64,000 nucleotides of DNA from Anabas testudineus. Taxonomy: Eukaryota > Chordata > Actinopteri > Anabantiformes > Anabantidae. The position numbers and the translations under genes are program-made. Of the stretch, positions 1 to 17,458 are shown one piece after another (the first letter of the stretch is position 1; the number at the start of each line of letters is the position of its first letter). The notes beneath the pieces were generated by a model that worked only from the letters and a program-made list of their open reading frames with translations, was not told where the DNA came from and made no database searches. Location: the NCBI RefSeq assembly GCF_900324465.2, contig NC_046617.1, forward strand, positions 8,741,223 through 8,805,222, given 5' to 3'.

Positions 1-62
1 CAGCTCTGTGTAATGAAACACACTCAGATATTTTCCAAATAATGCACTGCTTACTGCTGTCA

Positions 63-7188
<7,126 letters not shown>

Positions 7189-7949
7189 TCATCAATAAAC
7201 CTGACAATAAGGCCACTATAATGTGTATCTAGCAGACACTAGGTATACAACTTTACTACTCAGTAAAATACTCAAAATGCAAAGTTTGATAAAGGCAGAG
7301 ACAGTACTAGGTATTAAATATGTATCAAAGGTGTAAGCCAGGTGTGTAAAGTCACTGCTGGCATGATTTTAACATCACATTATAACATCCTGGCATTATA
7401 TACCCAACTTACATGTCGCTGGAGTTATGAAAGGTCACTAATAGAGCGAATGCCAAGTAAACTTAAAGCTATGGAAAAGGCCACAATAGACAATAAATGT
7501 CCAGTTTGCTAGCGTGTGCAAAGGTTAACATTGAAGTTACACGCCCAACAGTGACTGGTATGTCTGTCTATGTGGCTTGAATATATTAAATGAATATAGC
7601 CCCAAAGAATTCGTGTCCACTGTGGGACATTGTAGCACTTCTTCTTGTATATTACAACTTAAGTGTGTTCTGGGTTGTTTGGCCCAGCTGACATAATGAC
7701 CGGCGTAACGACAGGATGCATCATTAGTGAATGTAAGCGAGCAGCTAGCTAACACTGAATCCATGAGCTAACGAGCCTCCACTTAGCATCGCGTTGTAAG
7801 AGCTAACGGTTAACGTTAGCCAGTACCATTAAACTTGATTTTATTAAGTACCTAAGAAACCCAAACCAAGCAAATGTTGACTAAACATAACCCCAGTACG
7901 CGATGTGTAATAAGATAACGAGGCATAAAATAATCACCACCACACCTTA

Positions 7950-8470
7950 TCAGTACATTAATTTTCTGAACCACACGGTGGCTAACGTCAGGTAGCTAAC
8001 AGGCTAGCGTCTGTCAAAAAGAAGCATCTTCTCAGATTTGTGCAGTCAGACGCCACGACGCCTTGGCTCGATGTAAAGACAGACCTGTAGGGGTGTTTTC
8101 TTTTGTCCGGCAGCCTCAGTCCAAGTGATACTCACTGTAAATTAGTATTTTCTCGGTCCTCCGGAGGGCCTGTTGTTAACCCTATAGCCGTCCCCGTTGT
8201 TTCTCTGGTGCTCGACAGACCCTCCCAGGCTAGGCCGCATCCACAGCCGCGTCCCTCGCGTGTTGGTTGTTAACGACCAAGAGACGGGAGTGCGCGGTGT
8301 AACTCAAGGTAGAAGACGGAGGATTCCCTGGGAGGCCTCGACAACTCCGGGTATCCTAAACCCGCCTTTCTGTTCTCCTTAGGCGGGTATGCCCATCACA
8401 TCCCTCTCCCCGAGGACCATAGCGTGCCTATGTCGGGTATCTTCCTTCCACACAATGGCGATCCCCGAGG
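7950..8470 (-). promoter_or_regulatory. tlk2: Likely tlk2 promoter and 5' non-coding exon
   Basis: A GC-richer, CpG-containing block lies about 1 kb upstream of the tlk2 start codon. On the minus strand a strong donor (ACA|GTGAGT) ends a putative untranslated exon at 8136. The matching acceptor (CTCTGCAG) is at 7041-7046, just before the ATG-containing exon. The transcription start would lie roughly in 8150-8450. Its exact position cannot be read from the sequence. Confidence 0.5.
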
Positions 8471-8479
8471 TTCTGCGTT

Positions 8480-9173
8480 TTTCACCAGGTGTAAGTGATG
8501 TCTGTAAGCTAGCGTTAGTTACCCCCTATCTTTTTCTCCCCGGGTGGTGAGATGAATTTCGGGTCCTGGGTTTCAGCTCGATCAAAACAAAAGTTCGGCT
8601 TCAGTCGTCTTTTTCCACCACAGGGCTGAAACCAATCTGTTTCGGAAGTTGTGCTGTTGCAACTCGTTTCAGTCGAATCCGGATCGATTCGGTTCGGTTC
8701 TGATGTTTTTGCAATGTAAACAATAATCAGTAAAATCTCATATTTTCTCGTGAGATCGTTGAAGTATTTTCACCTTCGTTCTCCGTCCACGCCTGCCCCC
8801 AAATCTCTTGTCTGGACCAATGGCAAATCCCTCTGCACACAATGCAATTTAGCAGTGCCCACCCACACAAGCACCAAAATGATCACTTATCAGAAAGTTG
8901 CCATTCCCAAGATGTTCACACCCACATACCGCACTTACATAATATCAATAAAGTGCTAAGTGAATCCTTTCTTCTTTTTTTTTTTAAACTAACCATTCAA
9001 GCATTGATAGTGATTTAATCATTAGGGATGTAGAGGCAGATGGAAAATCAAAACGTTATCAGGAACAATATCATGACATTAATGAATCCTTTGTTGAGCA
9101 ACAACACAAAACGAGGGGCATCAGTTAAATACTAAAGAAAACACTCAACAGATTGCAGTTCAGTTTAGTCCAG
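8480..9173. other. Intergenic spacer between mettl2 and tlk2
   Basis: This short spacer lies between the tlk2 promoter block and the mettl2 polyadenylation signal. The two genes are head to tail on the minus strand. I see no gene or clear repeat in it. Confidence 0.6.
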
Positions 9174-9180
9174 TTTATTA
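9174..9180 (-). terminator. mettl2: mettl2 polyadenylation signal
   Basis: The minus strand reads AATAAA here (TTTATT on the plus strand), about 400 bases after the mettl2 stop codon, which gives a short 3' UTR. It is the nearest canonical signal I found after the stop. Confidence 0.5.
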
Positions 9181-9583
9181 ATTTGACATCTACAAAAGGT
9201 AATTAACTGTTCTTAAAAATGGCAGCATATTAGAAAACATCAGCTTATTAAACACAGCATCTGCAGAATAAAACCACTGTTACATGGGCAGCCAGCCCTT
9301 TCTCAGATTACTGAACTCTTGAGCAGAAAATGAGAAATCTTCACTCCTGCAGCTCATATTGCAGCACCGCCAAGAACACTGCTCATAAAACAAGTCTATC
9401 AACATTATGGCAGGTGAGATGGTGTAAGGTCTTAACAGCATTTAACGATCCAGCTGCACCCCTTTTATCAGAACCACAACAGTGCCACCCAGTTTCATAC
9501 ATCCTTAAAAAAAAAGAGACAGCACTGTCTTGATTTTAGCTCCTAGTTTCAGTTGTGATTGGGCGTCTAGCCAGGCAGGTTCT

Positions 9584-12343
9584 CTACGATGGCTGAACTA
9601 GAGCCCTGCGATACTTGCACTGGATCCACACCCTGTACATGGTGAGCTGCTTTCCTCTGTTCACCTGTAGCCTTCTGTCTACCAGGTTCTGAACTTTCTC
9701 GAGCCCTGCCCCCACGAACAGCTCATGAAGTTCATCTGAAATGAAAAGAAGCACATACACTATTTTCATATGAAGGAATAAAGATCAAATGTGCAAAATA
9801 ATGTGAAGTCTTGTCCTTAATTTTTACCTTGGGTAAAGAAATACACTCTTGTTCCATCACCTCGGACATAAAAGTTTTCTGACAAACATCTTCCTAAAAT
9901 AAATGAAGTGAAATGTACCCATTAATCCGCAAAAATCAGCAAACGTTACATAATATTTTGACATTGTGAACAGTTATTTGAAGTGAAGCTTCAGTGAACC
10001 ACCAGTTTGACTAACCTTTCTTGAAGCGGAGCTGTGCCATATCATAACGTCCATAGTCCCTCAGTAGAATCACTCCCCCAGGCTTCAACAGACTTGCTAA
10101 TCTACTGATGGATGCCTGCATCCTGAACCAAAAGTAAAACTAATTACTCACTCTCAGTGACAATATAAGAGAAAAGAAAAGGGAAGGCAAAGACAGAAGT
10201 TCCTACTTGTTGGGATGCAATGCTGATAGCACAAAGATTAGCACTATAACATCAAGGGATCCACTGGGGATGGGATAATTGGCTTCCACATCACTCAAGT
10301 CATGAACAAAGGCAAAGCAGCGCCCTGGGTCATACTCTGGATTAGTCTGATGACAAGAAGACAATTTGAATTCATTAGTTAGCCCACCACTCTAGAGATG
10401 TGTACCAATCAAGACATCATCCTCTCATTATCCCAATCGCCTCACCTTAACTAACTCGACAGCAGTGCTGGAGAAGTCACAGCAGTAAACAAAGAGTCCA
10501 GGGTCACTGCAAAAAAAAACAAAAAACAAGGCTGCGGTTAGAGCTTTCAGTTTTATACAGTGAGACAGACAAAATTAACATTTTAAAACATGACCTGCAA
10601 AACTAAAATGTCAGTAACTTGGCTGGACTTACTTGTTGGTTTTCAGTATTGGAAAAACTGTGTTCCCCACACCGCAGCCAACCTGCGCAGAGTACATAGA
10701 GCATTTATTTGTTTTATGCACTCACTGACAGCTCCTATGAAAAGTAAGAGTAAAAGTTTCTACCCAAAACTTTGAATATTTACTTACTTCTGAAAACAAA
10801 CGTTTTTTTAGGCACCTATTTTTGTTGTTAGAGCCATAATTTCTGACTGAATGTCTGGAAACATTTTTCTCTGTACTCTTTAGCAGATATGTTTCATGTT
10901 CATCTTGAAATTAACATCATAGAACTGGATTTAAATCTAACTTCTTTTTTTTTTGCACCATTTTGACCAAAATCTCTTAATAATGTGAAAATGTAAAAAT
11001 GTTTTCAAAAAATAAAGTCTCTTCCTTTCAAATTAATCTCTCACCTCCAGAATTCGATACGTGGCAGAGGAGCCGGGAAAGTCGCCATCAGTATGAGGCA
11101 GAGAGGCAGCTTCACTGCACTGTTCTTCATCCAGACCGTTCTGCTGCACGTCATCCGTGCCACAGACTCCTGGATGGGATTCATGGTTCAGGCTACACCT
11201 GGGGGCCAACTCTGGGAACTCTGTGAAGAGCCAGTGCCTGTCTTTGAAGAAACGATTCTCGTGGATTGTGTAAAAATCATTCCAGTACTCATTGGCCCGG
11301 CTGTCGTATTCCTCTGGAATAAAGTGTAAGGCAGTAAATCCAGTGTTAAACATCAAGTTTCTTTTTACAGATCACTACAAAACATCATAAAAAACATAGC
11401 ATCACATTTTATAGATTGGAGGGCATCTTTTCTGTTTGATATTGTGTGGTTTATGTGTGTAATATAAGTCTCGACAACAGCAACGCTACCTTGCTTCTCT
11501 GTTGGCAGTGGCTGGCTATTTTCTGAGACTTTCTTCTTGGCAGCTGTTTCTTGTTCCTCAGTCCACTCCACATTGTCCCTATCAACACAATAATAATATT
11601 ATTATCCAGTGCAGGTTAAATGATGCTCCGTAATGCGTTGACTGCACAGAAATACTTGGAAATAGTGGTAGCAAAAGAACTGTGATCTCTAAATTAAAAA
11701 AAAAAACTTAAATATAATGCAGAAAGAGAGAGAGATCCCAACAACTGAAACAATCACATTTGCTAAACATGCAAAGTTTATCAGATGCAATTGAATAGAA
11801 TAGAAAGAATTATAGATAAAATAAATGTCGGTTAAAGGCCTAATTGCAGCATCTTATCCTCGTATGTTTTTTAATTCATGTTGATGATACTAAGACCTCA
11901 AGTAGGTCAAAAGTTGTCCATATGTGAAATCACCATCACTATCACTTTGGTAAACCCCAAATCAACAAAGCTAAAAATTATCAATCATCATCAAAATCAG
12001 TGACAAGCCAATTGATCCAAATAATAATCTCTACGTCTTGATCCAAATAATAATCTCTACGTCTTTCCACAGAGTTTATTGATCTACTGTAGCCACCGAT
12101 GACAAAAGCCAGGCTGATGATGACAAAATGTGGGGACAGATGCACGTCAACATCTGTCTGCCCGTTTGAGTTTCTGGCAGAAGGTACCGACCAGGCGTTG
12201 TGCTGGAACACCTGTCGCGGGTCTGTGAGGAACCGAGTCCCGAACTGAGGTCTCTTCGTGTCTGCGGCGGATGAATCCGACAGAATCACTCCAGGTTCAC
12301 TGCTGCCTCCCTCCACTCCGACCGCAGCGTGGGGCGCCGCCAT
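9584..12343 (-). CDS. mettl2: tRNA N(3)-methylcytidine methyltransferase METTL2
   Basis: Class I SAM-dependent methyltransferase. In mammals METTL2A/B makes m3C at position 32 of tRNA-Thr and tRNA-Arg. Exons in gene order: 12343-12192, 11578-11490, 11313-11045, 10682-10633, 10506-10446, 10346-10207, 10122-10016, 9893-9828 and 9735-9584. They give 361 residues; human METTL2A is about 378. The ATG is in a good context and starts MAAPHAA. Conserved stretches in order: [49 protein letters not shown], a divergent acidic linker (about residues 117-155), then [20 protein letters not shown] with the SAM-binding GCGVG near residue 172, [15 protein letters not shown], and the C-terminus [20 protein letters not shown]. 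The exon 1/2 junction (CCTG|GTCGGT) was chosen because it restores NAWDNVEW. Its place directly upstream of tlk2 on the same strand matches the human METTL2A-TLK2 order. Confidence 0.95.
12012..12063. repeat. Exact 26-bp tandem duplication in mettl2 intron 1
   Basis: A 26-base unit starting TTGATCCAAATAATAATC occurs twice with no mismatch and no gap (12012-12037 and 12038-12063). It lies about 130 bases into intron 1. The perfect identity points to a recent slippage event. Confidence 0.95.
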
Positions 12344-12420
12344 GTTGGACCTGACGCGACGGAAGAAGGGCGGGGCGTGTAATCGTGCTGCATTCAGGGG
12401 CTATCGGATATATAGGAGTT
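12344..12420 (-). promoter_or_regulatory. mettl2: mettl2 core promoter region with GC box
   Basis: Just upstream of the mettl2 ATG the sequence is GC-rich and carries GGGCGGGGC (12368-12376), a match to the Sp1/KLF GC box. No TATA box is evident, as is usual for a housekeeping gene. Confidence 0.5.
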
Positions 12421-12597
12421 TAGACTGATAATAGAAATAATAGAATTTCCTGAAAATAGAAGTATAGTAGGTTGATACGACACATACAGACAGTGGAGCT
12501 GATTGTTTTAAGGACATGTGTTACTTATTTGCCTCTAATCATTTGTTGTTTAGTGATCTCTCTCTCTCTTTTTAAATCTCTCTCTGTCTGTCTTTGT

Positions 12598-12697
<100 letters not shown>

Positions 12698-12699
12698 CA

Positions 12700-13650
12700 T
12701 TAACATAATTAATTCCCTAGCCCCCTACAGTCGTGTAGGCCGTGTTAATCTACTACTACTACTACTATCTATACACATATTCCCCCTGTTAATTAGTTAA
12801 TTAAAAATGTCTGTTCCTGCATTGTGCATGTACAGTTAATTCCATTGAAAACTCACAGCCCTGTACTTGTATAGCTCTGTACACTCTGTTATACGCTATA
12901 TAACAATACAACTCTGCACAGGACTTTAAAACCTGTGCATCTACAGATGTGCTGTAGTATTTGGTGGTGCAATATTTATACACTAGAGGGAGACATAAAC
13001 CAGGATCATCTTCGCTTAAAGCCCACTGGTGTCATTCACCACCCTGATATAAGTTTTTAACAGAATTAAACAATTAAAATAATTTAAACTAGTTATTATA
13101 CATTTGTGGATTCTCTTTAGTCACTTCCTACAGAGTCCACTTTATGACATCCTTTATTGCCTTGTCCTCTTGATGCCTTTATACATTGCCTAACGAAACT
13201 ACTTGATAGTATTAGCAGTATATTTGATGACAAATACCTTGACACAGACCACTGATAAGTAAATGCTGAGACTTTAAAAATACCTGGTGTTAAAAGAAAT
13301 GATGTCACTGTGTTGCACTAATCTGAAGATGAAGAAAAAAAAGGTACTTCAAGAGCAGCGCTAAACTGTTGGCTTCTAGATTAAGTACAGTGATTAGCTG
13401 ATGTGATGACTGTCAAATCTGGACGGAGCTATTAGATTTACAAAGAGCTCTACTTAACCTTATAAGACTTAGAATAAAGATAATGTGATGTTTAACTGTG
13501 AAATCATTAAATAAATGGTCATCTTTCCAATATTTACTATGAAGAAATTCTTCCAAAATACTACTGTAGACTAGGAGAAAAAGTTGTGATACTGATAAAA
13601 CACAAACAACCGTGACCTTTCATTCTGTATTGAACACACCTATTAAACAC
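12700..13650. other. Gene-free AT-rich spacer upstream of mettl2
   Basis: No gene recognised. Short open frames lack recognisable domains. The stretch is AT-rich and ends at the Tc1-like remnant. Confidence 0.6.
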
Positions 13651-13651
13651 A

Positions 13652-14315
13652 CAGAGTGAGGGTGGAAAAAGTAATGGCACGGCTAGACGTCTGATGTCAC
13701 TAAAGATCAACTAGTAGTCAGGTGTTTGCAAACCAAGAGTCCAATCAATGAAATGAGAATGAACTATTTTGACTTATCACGATACTCAAACAGTGTCGCT
13801 GTGCTGTTCACAAGCACCCTCAGCTGATGTAAGCCATCTGTCGTAAAACAAGAGTTTCTCAAAGAGCTATTTATATATTCATCAGTCCAAAGCTAAACAT
13901 ATTGCCTATAAAAGGAGACAGTTTCGTACTGTGGCAACTCCCCATAGAAGAGGGCACCCAGCCAAGATCACTTCAAAGGCACAACGCAGAATGCTCAGTG
14001 AGGTGAAAAAGAACCAAAAAGTCTTGAAGGATTCATCGGAGCTGGTTAACATCTCTGTTCATGAGTCAGCCACACTGAACAGGAATGGTATCCATGGCAG
14101 GACACCACAGAGGAAGCTTCTCCAAACTAAACACTGCAGCATGCCTGAATTTTGTCAAAGACCACCTTGACATGCCGCAACACTACTGGAATAATGTCTT
14201 GTGGAGGTGGAACGAAGGTGGAACCGTATGGGAAGATCAGACCACATTTCATGACCGCTTTATGCAGAAAAACTCAAAATTGCAAACAGTGCCATTAACC
14301 TTTCTTGCCACTGTA
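13652..14315 (+). mobile_element. Degenerate Tc1/mariner-family DNA transposon
   Basis: The open frame at 13931-14170 resembles the N-terminal to middle part of a Tc1-like transposase: GHPAKITSKAQRRMLSEVKK, then NRNGIHGRTPQRKLLQTKH, then in a shifted frame FVKDHLDMPQHYWNNVLW (compare FAKEHLDKPQ..FWNNVLWTDE in the family). The reading frame shifts between the two parts and the rest of the catalytic region is missing or scrambled. The right end reads TTGCCACTGTA, typical of this family with its TA target. The left end (CAGAGTGAGGGTGGAAAAAG) is a decayed match to the copy at 42.3 kb. The copy is non-functional. Confidence 0.75.
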
Positions 14316-14484
14316 CATGTCGTAGTAGCACTTATTACTCATGCTAACTCATAGTCAAATAAATGGCTGGTGTGAGCAGGATGTGGTGGCAAAGATATGT
14401 TCTAGCGAAGGAAGTTTTGCGTTCACAGTGTGCATCAGCTTGGACATATGGAAACATGCAGATAGTGGAATGACAGCCTACATT

Positions 14485-15640
14485 TGATCACATGGGTCCT
14501 GCAACAGGAAACATTCACTTGAAAGTGCAAACAGATAAGAACAGACTGTGGTCAAAGTGTAGGAAATACTCACAACACCACATACTACTGCTGTAGCACA
14601 CACAGAACGTCACTGCATTAAATTAAGTTACACTCTATTCTGTTCAGTGTCTCAATATACTCTTCCAGGACCTGGCTGTTTTACTACACACAGAATGGAT
14701 TTGCCACTTTCATCTTCATAGTACTGGAAGTACTCCACACAGTCATTTTCTTTCTTGGTATGAGCAGTTTACTGCATTATCACAGAAACCTGTGGAACAA
14801 AGATCATAAGAAGACAAAACAGGTTTCTAAAAATGATTTCATGAACTGTATTTAAGAACTTAACAAAGTTATTAGCGTATGATATACTTTGAACAGGTGC
14901 ATGAAGTAAAAACACTACACAATTAACACTTACATTCGTTTTGGTTGTGTATCTAATCTTTTATTATTTCTTTGACATACTCCTGTGCAATTTTAGAGTG
15001 CAAGAGAAAGAAACTCAAAATATAACACAAATACAGTCACATTTAACAAACGTTTATACTGAATGTGTGAACCAAAAGTGTGTACCAAAAGAATATAAGA
15101 CGTATACATGGATGCATCACTCTCTGAATTCTGTAATGAGTTTCAGCATTTACATTCAGACATATTCAGTTTTGTTTTAATACTTTGCTTTGTCTGTGTA
15201 TTAGATTTCTGTTTGTCTGATAATCCAGCTGAATAACAGTCTGTATTTAATAACTCTAGTCATGCAACAGGAAATATATCACTTGAAATGTCAGACAGAA
15301 AGTGACAGAATGTGGTCACAGGAAATTCTTGCCACTGCACACCGACATTTATTTTAGTGGATACACATCACACTGAAATTGTTTTGTGAAAACCTAATTA
15401 ATCTTTTTATTAATTCTTTGTCATACTTCAGTGAAATATTTGTGTGCAACAGATATAAATTCAAATATAATGAATACATTAAAATGAATGTGTGATACCA
15501 AAAGAACACTGATGTAGCCCACCTTATAATGTACATCCCTCTGCTTTGTACTGAGGTTCAGTATTTACAGTTAGATATGTTCAGTGTTTCTCGCACTGTT
15601 TTGTTTGTGTAAATCTTTGCAGAAGATTTTCTGAACAAAG
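14485..15640. repeat. Local degenerate tandem duplication downstream of itgb3
   Basis: Two related segments lie side by side. Shared landmarks in the same order are GCAACAGGAAA..CACTTGAAA (14499 and about 15264), TCTTTTATTA..TTCTTTG.CATACT (about 14957 and 15400), and GAG.TTCAG.ATTTACA.T.AGA.AT.TTCAG (about 15137 and 15549). The first unit is about 350 bases longer because only it holds the itgb3 exon copy at 14572-14925. Identity between the units is moderate, so the duplication is not recent. Confidence 0.6.
14572..14925 (-). pseudogene. itgb3: Decayed duplicate of one itgb3 exon with flanking intron
   Basis: This segment is a near copy of 18033-18405 inside the itgb3 gene. It covers the exon encoding [20 protein letters not shown] and intron on both sides. 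Shared landmarks include ATTAAATTAAGTTACACTCT before the exon and AAAGATCATAAGAAGA after it. The copied exon keeps its acceptor AG and a GT donor. It has an extra base in the middle (CAAGAAAGAAAATGAC against CAAGATGAAAATGAC in the gene), which shifts the frame into a stop. About 35 bases of flanking intron are also missing. It lies 2.5 kb beyond the itgb3 stop codon, so it is not part of the normal message. Confidence 0.92.
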
Positions 15641-17060
15641 CTGATGACCCACACACTTTGGTGATATTTAGTGGAATGCTCACCCAAGATTTACTACACA
15701 TCATGTTATTTGACAAGACAAACAACTCACAAAGTAAATATTTAGATATGATTGAATCACTGTTGGCATTTCAAACATTTCAGACAACGTATGTGTCTAT
15801 ATATTGCTTTGGATGTGAAATCTAAATCTGAAAGTAGGTTGGACATTCAATTTGTTGAAAGGAAGCTAAATGTAGAATCACAAAGAATCACACAAAAGTT
15901 GGTGGAAGTCATATATACCGATATTTTATGTGTTGCATTAACTAAACCATAGGCATTTCTGGAGAGTGTGCAAATAAAAAACAGACTAACACATAAAATA
16001 TGCAATGAACGTGCAAGCCCTTCACCCGAAACACACCTCACATTATCTCCCATACAGAGATTGCAAGTCTATTATTAACAATCACAGGGCATCAACCACT
16101 GTTATTTGATGTGCAATAAAATCCGCTTACAACTACAACTAATGAATGTGGAATTTCACTTTAACACACATACACATTCTTGCTCAGTAGAAAACAAAAG
16201 CACATCAGATCATTTACAATTCAGCAGTCGCAGAACAGTTCACCGTTTTCTGACAGACTTTAACAAATGCAATGCCCACCACTCCCCAACATCCCATATA
16301 TCATTAATAAAGTCACCAATGCTTTTATGCATTTCAAAAACAGTAGACTACAATTATCACTGTAAACCAAGTCCGCAGGTTGCAGCTTTTACATCGAGTG
16401 CATCCTTGCATTCAAAATCATTAATATATACCACTTTGCATTTAACAAGGGGAAGTGTATATAAAAATCCTTTAGGTTTGTTTTAATTATTTTTTAATTC
16501 TACAGCACAAATCATACTGATGAGCTTTGACTGATCTGAAATGACTCATTTCAAATTAAAAGCTTAACTTTAAATTCAGCAGCAGCAGCTGTGCTGTGAA
16601 AGAGGAAATGTCAACTTTAAAAAAAATAAACAGAAACAAAAACTTGGAAAAGGTGTAAATAATACACAATATCTAATAAATTATCTGTTTTCTCTGACAA
16701 CTTGTTGGTATTGGGTTACAGTGAATATTATTCAATTTACATTTAAAAAGGTAAAAAACAAAAAAAAAAACAAAACAACAACACACACATACACACAAAT
16801 AATCTTAACTAAGGTAGAAGAGCTCCCTAAGAAATTCACAAAAGAACAAACCGTAACCAGGCCAAGGGTATAGACGTTCGTATAGTAGTAGCTGTTATCT
16901 TATTGAGTGAACAGTACTGAGATAACACACTAGACGAGACAGACAACCAAACATGTCATGTATATTAACAGTTTAAATCATTTTTACAATATCTACAGTT
17001 ATTACATCATGTTGTTGACAGAGGTAACTACCTTTCAGCTACAGTAGATGGTCACAAGAG
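15640..17060. other. AT-rich gene-free stretch 3' of itgb3
   Basis: No gene recognised. An open frame of 126 codons at 16106-16486 (plus) has low-complexity composition and no recognisable domain. Part of this stretch may be the itgb3 3' UTR, but I could not place its polyadenylation site. Confidence 0.5.
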
Positions 17061-17354
17061 CAGTGGTGGAAAGTAATTAAGTAGATTTACTTAAGTTCTG
17101 TACTTTACTTTTAGCACAGTTGTAAGGTTTTACTTTGCCTGAGTATTTACATTTTACTAATTCAGATTTTGACCTCACTGCATTTTAGAGGTGAAAAAAT
17201 GCCATTAAAAAGGTTAATTTAGTAATTATGGTTACTAGTTACCTTACTGGTTAATAATATAAAATACAGTACAAGACTATATTAACCAGCAGTGTGTAAA
17301 GTTACATTACTTACTTTACTTAAGTAAACTAACTGAATACTTCTTCCACCACTG
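17061..17354. mobile_element. Small inverted-repeat element (MITE-like) just 3' of itgb3
   Basis: The element starts CAGTGGTGGAAAGTAATTAA and ends with CTTCTTCCACCACTG, so its ends are inverted repeats of each other (CAGTGGTGGAA). The interior (TTTACTTAAGTTCTGTACTTTACTT and the like is typical) matches a repeat seen throughout teleost genomes. It ends 105 bases from the itgb3 stop codon, so it probably lies within the 3' UTR. I could not define a target-site duplication. Confidence 0.7.
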
Positions 17355-17458
17355 ATAATAAATGTGTAAATGATTGTCTTCCTGTCCATTTCCGTGCTAC
17401 TACATTCCATTTACTGTATGTCCTTGAGACCTGAGGTCTTCACATTGCATTTAGTTGT

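Noticed and set aside
16106-16486. 126-codon frame in the itgb3 3' flank
   Set aside because: AT-rich, histidine/serine-biased composition with no domain, in a region of decayed duplications.
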